From Mytilus galloprovincialis (taxonomy: Eukaryota > Mollusca > Bivalvia > Mytilida > Mytilidae), in the NCBI RefSeq assembly GCF_965363235.1, contig NC_134844.1, positions 20,442,646-20,506,645 of the forward strand: a DNA stretch of 64,000 nucleotides. Direction: 5' to 3'. This document shows positions 46,901-57,900 of the stretch, piece after piece. Position numbers and translations under genes: made by a program. Numbering within the stretch: position 1 is the first letter of the stretch; each line of letters begins with the position of its first letter. The notes below the pieces were generated by a model. It was not told the DNA's origin. It did no database searches and saw nothing but the letters and a program-made list of their open reading frames with translations.

Positions 46901-49900
46901 GGCCTGCTTCGGTTGTTTTTTGTGTATTTTTATAATCAGTTTGTTATTCTTTCAGGTTATTTTCATCAGTTCATTGTATAAAGTATACAAGATATGAATA
47001 GTCCATGTTCAAAAGTTGCAGAAGACTTGGCCAGGACTTCCAGCTTATAAAATTTTCAAACTTTTCAGAACTGATATGCCATCTGTACGGGTCAGGCTAT
47101 AGTCTTACACAGAAAGCCCATCAAAGTCTGTCTCAGCAAAGACCTGTTTTATAATCAGTTTCTTTCAGACAATTTAGTTCACAGAACTGATGCCAGCTTT
47201 TCTACAAATACCAAATATTAATAACATGATAGAGGGATGGGTGAAAATCTTTGAAATTTTGATTATATACTAGCTGTTTAAAAGAAAATCAATTACAAAT
47301 TGAGTTTTGGGGCTATGGTTGAGCAAATATCAGATATTAAAATTAAATTTAATCCTAAATTGAACGTTTGGCTTCCCTCTTGTATTAGAAAAGACTGTCA
47401 GAAGTAAATGCCAAAACATTGTAAACTTGTTATACTGTCAATTTTATTCCTATAAAATTCTGAACAAATTATAAACATCGAAACAACCGAAACATTCAAA
47501 TAATGTGAGGCAAATATTGCATTTTGTAGAATGCAAATAGTCATTGAATGATATAAAAAAACAAATTTATCACAATTGCAAAATTAACATGTATCAACAA
47601 TCAATTGTATAAATCTTTAATGTGCAAAACAATGTTTATGCTCTGAAAATAAATGTATAATTTTCACTATGACTTAGACCTTTGTCAATAAAAACTGTTT
47701 AAACACACTTTGACTGATGGCCATAGCAGAAGCCATGCCGTTGTTTGACTTCAATCTGTATCACACAAATGCTTACTGTATTAAAATTTTATTTGAAATC
47801 AAACGTTTAAAAGATGCCATTCAAAGGCTATACTAAACAAAAACCGTTTCCGGAAAAAAACGAAAAAAATCCGGATTTTTTTTTTTTTTTTTTTCCTGGA
47901 AAAAAAAGTTAGGGTCGGCGCCAAAAAATTAGGGTCGGTCGGGCGACCGGAAACACACCTATTTTTTTTTTTGGCCCAATCAGAACTTCTTGGGATATTC
48001 ATTCTCTTATCTTATCAATTTCGACATGCCTGTAATCCTTTAACCCTTTCCTCAATTGATTTTTTTTTTATACTTTTAAAATTTGCATAGGATTTTTCAA
48101 TAAAATGCTGAAAATATGCTTAAAAGTATTAATGCATTGCAAAAAACAATGATTTCATCAAATAAATTTAAGTCAGATATTCTTATGTATATTCTTTTCA
48201 TATTTGATATATGAAGGCTGAGAAAGTGAAGCCATACTACACTTATTCATTCCTCTTAATTACCTTCCTCCTCCTCATCTACTTCCTCTACATCAGGATC
48301 AGTTTCTTCAACAGTTGTTGGGTTGCTGTAACAGTTACAGATATTAAAATGATTTACATTGTGATGTACATGTAGCATTTGAATATCTCATTAAAGTGTG
48401 CAACACAATGTGTTGAGAAAAAGAAATGCTTAGGTCTGATGTAAATATAATTTGTTTGCATTTCACAAGGTCATGTTTTTCTGACTGTTTATGACGTCTT
48501 TACACTAAATCCATTGGTCGTCATTTATTGCTTTGTTACATATTTATTTTTTGTTCATTTTTTTGTACATAAATTAGGCCATTAGTTTTCTCGTTTGAAC
48601 TGTTTTACATTTGTCATTTCTGGGCCTTTTAAAGCTGAATATGTGATGTGTTCATTGTTGAAGGCTGTACAGTGACCTAATGTCAAGGTACCCAAATTGC
48701 ACCTATTTAGCAAAAAAAGCAGCAATAACCTTACAAGATTTTCTAGAGGCTAAACAATTTGTATTTTTATGATTTGAAACTATGCACAACTTTCAACATA
48801 GATAAAAATATTTAGATATTTACAAAACGTTCACAGTATTTATCAATAGATGAAGTGTTTACTGAAAAATCAACATGTACGGAAACGTCGCCATGCGACG
48901 TCATCTTTTTAAAATAAGCAAATACAATATGTTACAAGTATCAATTTCGAAAAAAATGAAGAGTAAGCATGGACAAATATCCAATTGTTCAAAATATTTG
49001 AAGAAATTAAACAAAAGCTGTTATTCAACTTTTGACGATGCGATTTTAAGCATAGATGCAATTTGGGTACTCCTCATTCCAGAATCATTGATGATTTGGA
49101 GGTAAGTTCAGACCAATTTTTCTATGATTTCATATGGATTGAAAATCAAATTGGTGTACCTTTACAATAAAGAAGAATGCGGCTACAACATAAACACAAA
49201 ATGGATTTTTATTTTCTTGATCATAAAAAAACGTAGTTAAAAAAACTGTCAAAATAGGTGCAATTTGAGTACCTTCACGTTATAGTTGTTAATTTCTGTG
49301 TCATTTGGTCTCTCAAGAGGAGTTGTCTCATTGGCAATCATAGTGACATACCACACATTTTTTTAATTAAAAATAACAATTTCTTTTATAAAAGAGGGTT
49401 GCACAGCTACTAGCTATGACACTTATCTTTACTTTTGTTTTGAAATATAACTAGACAGTAAGTTTGTGAAATTATTCTGCATCTAAAATTACACAGCTTC
49501 ATTATGTAATATGTTTCTACAAATATTTTTTCATTTCTTTTGTGATTGAGTGTGTACTTGTGTAGATTTTTTCAGGGATGTTGGTAAAATAGATTCTTGG
49601 AATAATCTTGTAACCATTTCATCATGTAGGAGGAGTATTTCGTGTTGACAAATCATGCAAGTATCGAATAATTTATTTTAAATATTCTAATTTTAAGTAA
49701 TCAAGACCACGTCCAATTTTCAGTGGGGGTAGTTTTTTCTCAATTTTCAATGTAGTCTTTGTGGAATTGTTTTGTCTTTAGATTTTTGAAATTGAATTAT
49801 GAGGTTTTTCTACTACCTCTATTTTTTATTCTTTGAGATGACTTTAAAATATTTTTTGTAAAAAATCCATTTGAACTATAATATCAAGGCATAATTTTAT

Positions 49901-50074
49901 CTCCTTAAATTTCATTTTTTAATAAATCGTTATCAACGAACTGAAAAACGAAGAACTTTTTGTATATATTGATGCCAATTCAAGGTACTGATGGATTTAA
50001 CAGAATTAACCAGAAATAGATTTCAACGTTTCATAAAGATAAATTTATCAAACATACCTTTCTGGATCAGCCAT
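28528..50074 (-). CDS. NAP1L1: Nucleosome assembly protein 1-like (histone chaperone), complete, 16 exons
   Basis: H2A-H2B chaperone. CDS exons, 5' to 3': 50058-50074, 48264-48325, 46287-46416, 45410-45551, 44795-44893, 41968-42043, 41579-41611, 40664-40746, 40088-40156, 39375-39514, 38292-38437, 35935-35957, 35301-35420, 33000-33020, 32421-32474, 28528-28566. Phases all join (1254 nt, 417 aa; human NAP1L1 is 391). Visible: MADPE start; MQNPQVLAALQSRMDG; dimerisation helix (LPKSVKRKIKALKKLQ); IPSFWLTVFKNVDMLSEMIQ; MRSEPDEADPFSFEGPEI; KKKQKHKGRGTTRT with the basic NLS-like stretch; NDSFFNFFSPP; DFEIGHFIRERIVPRAVLYF; acidic tail; C-terminal CKQQ, the prenylation box of NAP1L1 and NAP1L4. Several introns carry transposons. 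The gene is head-to-head with DHX29. Confidence 0.96.
29645..29800 (-). mobile_element. SINE-like repeat family A
   Basis: Plus strand reads gctgactataatgtatggct, gaatgccgtacggtagcctg and tctcatcggcaaccatacca. Confidence 0.65.
32085..32165 (-). mobile_element. tRNA-like SINE head
   Basis: Minus strand: gggccaagtggtctatatag (A-box-like) and gagttcaagtcccacagg (B-box-like) at tRNA-Ser/Leu-like spacing. No acceptor-stem pairing. Confidence 0.45.
33311..33724. mobile_element. Non-autonomous DNA transposon, GGCC termini, 3-bp TSD
   Basis: Left end ggccaataaaaaaaatatgt and right end (reverse complement) ggcccaaaaaaatatatgtc are inverted, followed on both sides by ctgttt. It is flanked by TAA at 33308-33310 and 33725-33727. 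A 3-bp TAA duplication would suit PIF/Harbinger, but no transposase is present. 414 bp, in a NAP1L1 intron. Confidence 0.7.
36627..38195 (-). repeat. Family C repeat split by a nested element
   Basis: Left half caagaatgtgtccatagaac to actaagtttcaagttg, right half attggacttttttaacttca to ggtgaggcataaat. Together they read as the reverse complement of the 54473-54748 copy, separated by the insertion at 36763-38107. Confidence 0.7.
36763..38107. mobile_element. Nested DNA element with CAGAGATGCAA termini
   Basis: Ends cagagatgcaa and ttgcatctctg form an 11-bp perfect inverted repeat. Flanks aagttg and aaattg look like a 6-bp target duplication with one change. 1345 bp with no transposase frame. 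Near each end the words ttttgccagacc and tctgccg(a/g)cc/ctgccggg recur. Confidence 0.65.
38656..38810. mobile_element. MITE with CAGTCT termini and 6-bp TSD
   Basis: cagtctgcacc and ggtgcagactg are a perfect 11-bp inverted repeat. TGTGTT at 38650-38655 and 38811-38816 is an exact 6-bp target duplication. 155 bp. Confidence 0.8.
38950..39061. repeat. Palindromic foldback of 112 bp
   Basis: ttacgatatttctccactc is perfectly inverted at 39043-39061. The arms continue (gacagttaaat / atttaactgtc, tttaaagc / gcttttta) with a short GC-rich centre. It is probably the head of a longer repeat that extends to about 39290. Confidence 0.75.
41070..41346. mobile_element. Foldback element, family D (best copy)
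   Basis: cagccgattgcaatgagtgt ataggcaaag is inverted at the right end (ctttgcctacacactcaatg then caatcggctg) with two mismatches in 30. The inverted similarity continues inward through gctagctgaaccatgaagtc. Confidence 0.8.
43099..44606. mobile_element. Non-autonomous hAT-like element with 8-bp TSD
   Basis: CAGGGATGGGG and CCCCATGCCTG ends are inverted with one mismatch. AAGTTGAT at 43091-43098 and 44607-44614 is an exact 8-bp duplication, the hAT signature. About 150 bp at each end is packed with GTAATC/GATTAC words (tgtaatcgattacatta). The longest inner frame (82 codons, minus) shows no transposase. 1508 bp in NAP1L1 intron 5. Confidence 0.85.
45698..45843. mobile_element. MITE with CAGTCT termini and 6-bp TSD, second family
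   Basis: cagtcttcacgctgaa and ttcatcgtgaagactg are inverted (15 of 16). TCACCT at 45692-45697 and 45844-45849 is an exact 6-bp duplication. 146 bp. Confidence 0.8.
46792..47976. mobile_element. Non-autonomous DNA transposon, GGCC termini, 3-bp flank repeat
   Basis: Both ends read, inward, GGCC, A-run, taggtgtgtttcc, then ccaaaaaattagggtcgg-type sub-repeats. CAA flanks both sides (46789-46791, 47977-47979). 1185 bp with poly(T) tracts and no transposase. Related in design to 33311-33724 (shared ccgaccgaccct word). Confidence 0.7.
48490..49360 (-). mobile_element. Family A copy split by a TA-flanked element
   Basis: Left part (ctgtttatgacgtctttaca to aaggctgtacagtgacct) and right part (tatagttgttaatttctgtg to gtctcattggcaatcatag) together form one family A copy. 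They are separated by the insertion at 48680-49280. Confidence 0.75.
48680..49280. mobile_element. Non-autonomous element with TA target duplication
   Basis: Ends atgtcaaggtacccaaattg and (reverse complement) acgtgaaggtactcaaattg, both followed by caccta, form inverted repeats with three mismatches in 24. TA flanks both sides, as for Tc1/mariner-type elements. 601 bp; the inner 76-codon frame has no recognisable transposase. Confidence 0.7.
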
Positions 50075-51903
50075 GACTGGTTACGCCCTACAATTTAACA
50101 AATTTAATAGTACTTTCTTTTGATTAAGTGGACAATATTGATGAATATTGTCTTACTTTATCATACTAGATATGTGATATGTGGAGGATTGTCATATGCA
50201 GGTTATTCGGTCATACATCAGTCTGTGCCAAACATTTTTTGTTTCTATCTGACCAAATGTCAGACAATGTTGTTGTAGATTTTTTCTGACTGAACAGATT
50301 TTTTCGTTTGTCCAAACAAAAACAAAAATCAATTAATTAAGCTTATTGTGTTGTTTTTGTTTTTAAATGTACTGTACATGTGTTGTTTAATGATATTCAT
50401 GGTAAACATTGCTTTTCTGGAAGGCAGTTGATATATGCACTTATTGTCATGATTGCTTCTTTAATCAGTCATGTTACATTTTCAAGGGCTTACCGGGAAT
50501 AGTCCCTTTGACCATACCTCAGAGTACACAGTACCAGGCAGTTTTCATTTCTATTGATTTATGGACAGGCATATTATAATACAATAACAAGTAACATAAC
50601 AGAGATGGTGAAAACACCCGAAATTGATATATGATTTGGCGGACCCGAGTCTATTTCATTGGTAAAGACTGTCAGACCTTTGACATTTGGCAGACATATT
50701 CATGAGAGGCGGCTGGAAAAAAAAACAGGGCATAGTACCTATCCTTTTTTTATTTCAGTTATTTTGGCACCAAGTTCTTATCAAGTTTGTCCTTCCCTTT
50801 ATACACAACTGAATTCACAATTATTGTCCACCAATTTGCATAAAGTTTCTCAGTAAATTTTATAGTCGGCTAATGTAAATTGGACAATTCAATCAACTCG
50901 CTTGCCAGATTGGGAGTCAACAATACTGTTATCTGAGGGTTGAAAGACTTCTGTTGCTCAAGTCCGACTATAGAGCATTGAAGTGCTTCAAAACTGCTCT
51001 TCACACCTCAATAATTCCAGTGCGCTCTCTATCGTTGTGTTAAAGCCAGTATTGGTATCCACACAGTACTTATACAGATACAGAACCTGTGGAGTTCCCA
51101 AATGATAGTTTTCTTCATTTTTTTTTTATTTTAGGGCCTTTAATTTAATAATTATAATACTAATAGTCATAATTTGGAGTACTTTACGGAGTAATATATT
51201 TTAATCAACATGACTTAAAATGACAAATCTAATTTCAGACAAAATACACACATATTGATTGATTGCCAGTAACAAACAACTCTGCACTAGGGGAGACATT
51301 ACGCATCCCACAAAAATTTTACGGGAAAAGAGCACGAGTGTTCTGTTGAAGTCCTCATTTTACGTCGAATAAGTATCGACTTTTGAACTATGATAATTTT
51401 TAAATAAACAATTATGGAATCGATAACTAGTTTATAAGGTTCGATTTTTTATATCTTTGTTCTAGAATTAGGAATTCGTTCTTCTTCATACCTTTGTCGG
51501 TCTTGGAACACGAGGGAATATGGTGGAAAAGGAAAGGTTTTGTAAACTTATTTTTGATTGGATTACAATTTTGATCAATTTATGCAATTCACCAATCATA
51601 ATTGTTTAAACAGGAAAGGTTTGGGCGTTGGCGGGATTTTCGTCTGCAAGGCACTTGCTGCCTTATTTGTCGTAAAACTTTAAAACATAAATTGATTTGA
51701 TATAAAAGTTTTGAATTCAATTTAAAAACAATTAAACGACAGCTTGGTTTACCCTTAATTCTCTTTTTTGCCTTTTGAAATGTGTATGAGCAAACAATGT
51801 TAATTATCTAAGGGAGATAACCTGACATTTTTTTTTACAAACAGTTATCTTTCTTTGTGCCAACTGTCGACCTGACTCGAGGTGTTCAATATTAGATGAA
51901 AGC
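50075..51903. promoter_or_regulatory. Shared upstream region between NAP1L1 (-) and DHX29 (+)
   Basis: 1.8 kb between the two start codons, which point away from each other. It must hold both promoters and 5' UTRs, possibly non-coding first exons. I see no TATA box placed convincingly for either gene and no CpG island. The 65-codon frame at 50659 is not supported. Confidence 0.5.
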
Positions 51904-54900
51904 ATGGGAAAGAAAAGACAGCAACAGAAGAACACAGAAACTGAAAAATCTGCTCCACACAAAATTGACAAAAGTAAATGTCTAATATTGAAAATACTAG
52001 AATAAACAGAAGTTCTGATATATTTTTGAAAGATAACAATCGATGATTCCGCTACTTTGTTATATCGGCCCGCTATCAGAAATGGGGTTATTTCGCCCCA
52101 AATCCCTTTCGCCCTTATTTAAAAAGTTTATTGCTTTTTGGATTTGATTGATTGATTCGAGTTTAAAACCACTATTAAATTTGATCACTGACATGCTTTT
52201 TCTTGACTGTCAGTTTGTTCTGGTAGGGAAGCCTGTGTGCCAAGAGGGAACCACTGACCTTTGGCAGGTAAACAGACAATCCTTGTCAATTATATTGGTG
52301 TCAAGCACACCAGTCATATGTGGTATTTGATATCACAACCATATTGATGACATTCTAGTGATACAGCTTAAGTTTCATAACATAAACAAAAGTGTATTGT
52401 GGCTGTTTTTTCACCTAAAATGTATCCCGTGTACAGACATACCTGTGCAGTTGGAAAAGTGTTTGGCCTAGCTTTTTCTAGATACACAAAAGTTGGTAAA
52501 AGTATTTTGTGTTCCAAAGAGATATTTTTTTTAGTTTGATATTAAAGCATTTTTTTTTCTTTTTCTGCAGAATGTTTATATTAAAGTCATAAGAAACCTC
52601 AAATCAAAAAAAAATAATGCATATGATTTTTATAACTCAATGGATAGTTTTCATTATAAAACTTATGTACATACACTTTTTTCTGAAGAAAATTCTTTAA
52701 TTTATTCATATTTAGAAGAAGTTTACTTTATTTGAATAGCTTCCTTCCAGCAAGCAATTCCCCCGACATATTTTCCGTATGCAAGGTGACCTCAGTGTGA
52801 CCCATCTCGTAAAAATCCGGTGACCACAATACGCATGGATGTCCTTAAAATAAACTATTATCTGAATTTATATGTTAAACACGTGCTCAATTTCCATGCT
52901 TTTTTGTTTATTTTTCGTCAATTGTTGACAAACAGGTGACAATCGTTAAACTTCGGCTTCAAAACACGAACTTTAATTACCTGCCATATTTTCACAACAA
53001 CACTGACCGATTGAAGAAAAAAAATTGACAATTATACGAAATTTACACGAAAAATTTATAAATTCGAGCACAGAAGACTAAGTTTATGATGTTTGTCTGC
53101 ATTGGTTCAAGAATTGGAAGAACATTATTTTTCACCGGTCACTCGTTTCTTATGACTTTAAGCTTAAGTTGAGTTAAATCTTCAAGATGCCCGTCTCAGA
53201 TAACAGCTGTATTGTATTGATATTTACACAACAATCACTCAATCAGTGATTTAAAATGTTATATCCAATGTATTTCTGTTTTATTTTTGTTTTTAATTTA
53301 ACAGGTTGGGGACAACCCACCAAATGGGGAACTGTTCCCCAAATGAGTAACACTCCCTCATTTGAGTAATCATTTGGTAGTGCTAAAAAAAAAAAATTTC
53401 TTAACTGATTCTTTTTTCTTTAAATGGCACATATTCAGAAAAAATGCAGCAACTTTTCCGAAAGATGATTATCCTTACAAGCCTATGAAAAATCAGAAAA
53501 TTTAACTATTTTCAAGGCTTCTAACTTTAAAAACCCATAATAGAAATATAATTCTTTGGGAGAAGTTGTTCCATTTTCCAATTTTCTATAAATTTGTGCC
53601 ATTTTACCGTAAAAGACCCATTTTTAGAAAATTTATTTTTCAGCACTATGAAATGATAACTCAAATGAGGGATTGTTACTCATTTGGGAAATAGTTCCCC
53701 ATTTGGTGGGTTGTCCCCAACCTGTTTAATCATTAACAATATTGTTAAACCAGGCATCCGCCAGAAAGTAATCATCAACCAGTTGATGTTTTTTTGTACA
53801 TAAAGAAGAAGAAGAATTGTGTACCGGTAATATGCCATTTAACAGCTGTATGTTCTGGTGACCAGTGAATCGGGAGGCATATGACTTAGAATTCAATCAG
53901 CCTTGTATGCTTTCAGGTAAAAAGACCTACTCATTACCAACAGCTAAAGTAGATGATCATGACCAAGATTTAAAGGTAATTATATCATGTATATGTTTGG
54001 TTGTTTAATCTTGAAGTCAGTAAAACTAGTTTAGACCCTGAGCTATTGCAAGTTTGTCCAAGGTTACTTTCCTTTTTTGCCACCTCTTTTGTCAAAACTA
54101 CATTGTTCATCACTCCTAATTTTTTTCTGCAAACTGGCATGAATGCATTTTTGTTAAGAACTTATAAATTGTTTTTTTCTTCTTACTTACAATTTTTTTT
54201 CTCTCACTTTGTAGCAATGTAAGCTCATTTCTTATAATTCTATGCATCTGTTTATATCTAACATTGTAACAAATGAAAACAAATGAGTTTCCTGACTACA
54301 TGTTAAAATTTCCTTTTGTTGACAATCATGTCACTTTTACCTTTTTTGGCAGGTACATGTACATGTAAATATTGGGGAACACCTTAATAACAGACAACAC
54401 TGTTTGGTTATTTATAGGCATTTAAACTCCAACTCAAATTTATAAATTGCCTGTTTAATTACATTTCAATTTTCATGCCCCACCTACGATAGTAGAGGGG
54501 CATTATGTTTTCTGGTCTGTGCGTCTGTTCGTCCGTTTGTCCCGCTTCAGGTTAAAGTTTTTGGTCAAGGTAGTTTTTGATGAAGTTGAAGTTCAATCAA
54601 CTTGAAACTTGGTACACATGTTCCCTATGATATTTCTTATTTTAATGCCAAATTATAGTTTTTATCCCAATTTTACGTACTGTCCACTGAACATAGAAAA
54701 TGATAGTGTGGATGGGGCATCCATGTACTATGGACACATTCTTGTTTATTTAAAAATTGCAAAATGAGTGCTTAACCCTTCACTGACTTTGAATATCCAT
54801 TTAACCTTTCTCTTGCATGCTTACCTATAGTGCATATTTTAAGAATTGGTAATGAGTTTAACATGTTTAACATTTGAACTTTATTTCCGTGAGATCGTAT

Positions 54901-57900
54901 GCTGAAGTTCAAATTCATTTAAATTTATAATTATACATGCATATGGCGATTTTTGGAGATGAGGGAATGATTGCCTTTGTTCTATAATTTTTTGCAGATA
55001 AGAATACCACAAGATTTGGAAAAGGAGATTGTTGATGTGATTCAGGATGATTATAAAGAGCTGAAAATTACAAAAGACCTGTCCAACAGACTGACAACAA
55101 AAAAGCTCACTGTATGTTAACTTTTATTATCATGGTCTGGTCACAACTGTTAGTTAAGTTTAAGAATAAGAAACTTTCCATCACATCATACATTTTGCTT
55201 TGAATGTATTTGGAACAGAGAAAAGGAGCCTGAGTGCAATTGTTTCCAACCTTTTCTATTGAAACAAATTTGCAACCATACTGTACGTGAAAAGAGGGCT
55301 TCATTTTCTTAATTTAGTGGAAACTCCCACATTGAATTAATTTTAGAAAAAGTCTGGAAAAGGCCATGATATTTAGTATACATGTACTTCAAAATTATAG
55401 AAATGTTACAAATCTTTGAAAGAGGGCTCAAAAATTGTGTAATCAACTCCTCCAACAGTTATCAACCAAGATCCCTGAAAATTCTCAGGAATATTGCATT
55501 ATATTGAAGTTGTGAACCTACTATTATGGAACAATTTCAAAAAATATATTACATCTCATATTTTAAATATTTCAAAGCTCATAATATTTTAGCGCTCCCC
55601 ATTGCTTTAGAAACATTCTGCACACCTAGTGATTCCAGCCTAAGATCTGTTATTTTTCAGGACATGTACACCAGTTTAGCTGGAGCAGGATTTAGTCATT
55701 CACAGATAGAACAAACAATGACCAATACAGTATTACATGGAGGAGATCTTATTGATGCATTAGATTGGCTTTGTTTGAATTTAGCTAATAGTAATTCTTT
55801 CTTATATGTTAACAACTATGTGCACACAAATGATCACAAGTAGCTTAATTTATTTACATATAATACCACATATAATTCATTGACATTACATACATGTACT
55901 AGAGACAAATTAGCAACTATGAAAATTTCATTGAAATGTACTATGAAATTGATTTTATCTTAGACATTTAAAGTGATTTAATTTATATTATTTATTTTAT
56001 AAAATGGAGTTCATCTTAAACACACCCGTTAAAACTATTGATTGATTGATTCAGTAGAAAATAGTAAAGTCATATTCAGGACAAAACATGATGTCATACG
56101 AAATACCCTGCTATGTGCTAGACTTGTGTGCTGTGTGTCAATTTTAACATGCTAAACTCAAAAATATTAGTTTATCGTTACCAGGAATACATTTTACTAG
56201 ATTTACAGATTAAACCAAATCTGAGCATTTTGCTATTATTCTTTAAATGCTGAATGCTTTGCATAATAACAACAAACAGCAATTTTAAACTCTTTGGTTT
56301 GAAAAAACTAGGTAAAAAGCCAACAAACAATCTTTTGTACTTGAGGTAGTAATTGCTTAATAAGTTTAGACAATTTTAGTACTTAAATTTGCATAAATAT
56401 TTATTCTTTCAATGAATGCATTATAAAGTACATTCAAATATTCTCTGAATGTTTTTGCTGACAGAAAATTTACATGAACTTTGTTTGAAAAAAAATATGT
56501 CACTTGAATTTTTTGTGAACGTGAAAGACAGGTTCATATGTTTGTAGATCAACTGCCTCAAGGATTTTCGGACACACTAGCAAAGGAAGAAGTGAAGAAC
56601 ACTCACAGACCAAAATTTGATGACCAGCTTACAGAACAGAAAAAAATGCTGCCATCAACAACTGCAAAAAAGATTACAGCTGAAAAATCAAATACAGATG
56701 AAAAACCTCACGGAGTATAGCAGGCTTATAGATCAATTATGGGGTTGAAAACTTGAATCAAGACACCTAAAAATTGCACAAGTTTATGATTAGTTGAGCT
56801 ATTTTTAAATAAGAATTCTCTGAGTTTTATCTATATGTCAACGAAAATTAATTTGCTTTCAGATTATAGTTTGTTTCATTTAAAGAGGATAAATTATTTT
56901 GAAAAAAAAATGTTTTTTAAATTATTTCATGGTACAATGAATTAAACTATTTAACACATTATAGGATTGTAAACAGGGGGACAGTACTGAGTGTGTGTAC
57001 ATCATGTTAAATACTTTTATTTAACTTTATTTGTATAGAAAAATAATAGTGTACTAAATTGTTAGCATGATCTTCTCAGAAATCCTCCAAATCGTCTACA
57101 ATGAAGGACTGGATTCTACAGTATACTGAGAACAGCTCTGATGAAAGTCAATCTGAAGAAGAATATGACCCAGTAAGTGGGTATGGAGTATGAAATATCA
57201 AAAGGTTTTTATGCCCCATTTATAGGCATAATGTTCTCGGTCTGTGCATCTGTTCATTCGTTTGTCTGTCTGTCTGTCCTGTCCCTCTTTAGGTTTAAGT
57301 TTTTGGTCAAGGTTGTTTTTAATGAATTTGAAGTCCAATAACTTGAAACTTAATACATTAGTACACATGTTCCCTGTGATATGATCTTTCTCATTTTAAT
57401 GCCAAATTAGAGTTTTGATCCAAATTTCAAGGTCCTCTGAACTTAGAAAAAGTTTGAGCGAGTGGGACATCCAGTACTATGGACACATTCTTGTTTTACC
57501 TTCAATTACTTTGTGTTTTGGCATTCTGTCTCATTGAATTGTCTTTTATCTATACATACTTGTTCTCTTTTCACAACATAACATTAGGAGTAAGAAATGT
57601 ATATTATTTTTAGATAGTCCTAGCCTATTGAACTTTTTATCCCTTTGACCAGAACTTAAGCTCATCATTTGTTTAAAGTCAGATATGAATGCTGGCTAGG
57701 TAAAGGGTATGCCTTTTAAAATGTTGGCAATTTCAAAAACATCCCTTGTGTGTTACCTAATAATTTCAGCTTTTGACAAATTTGAATAAATGAAACTGAT
57801 GTAAGAGTTGAATGTAAACTATTTGATTTTCTGAAAAGTTGTTTTGCCCTTGAAAAATAAAGATTTATCAACATTATTGAGTCATAAAAATATATATATT

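Noticed and set aside
48875..49105. 76-codon plus frame as a transposase
   Set aside because: It lies inside the TA-flanked element, but no catalytic or DNA-binding motif can be seen, and it is far too short.
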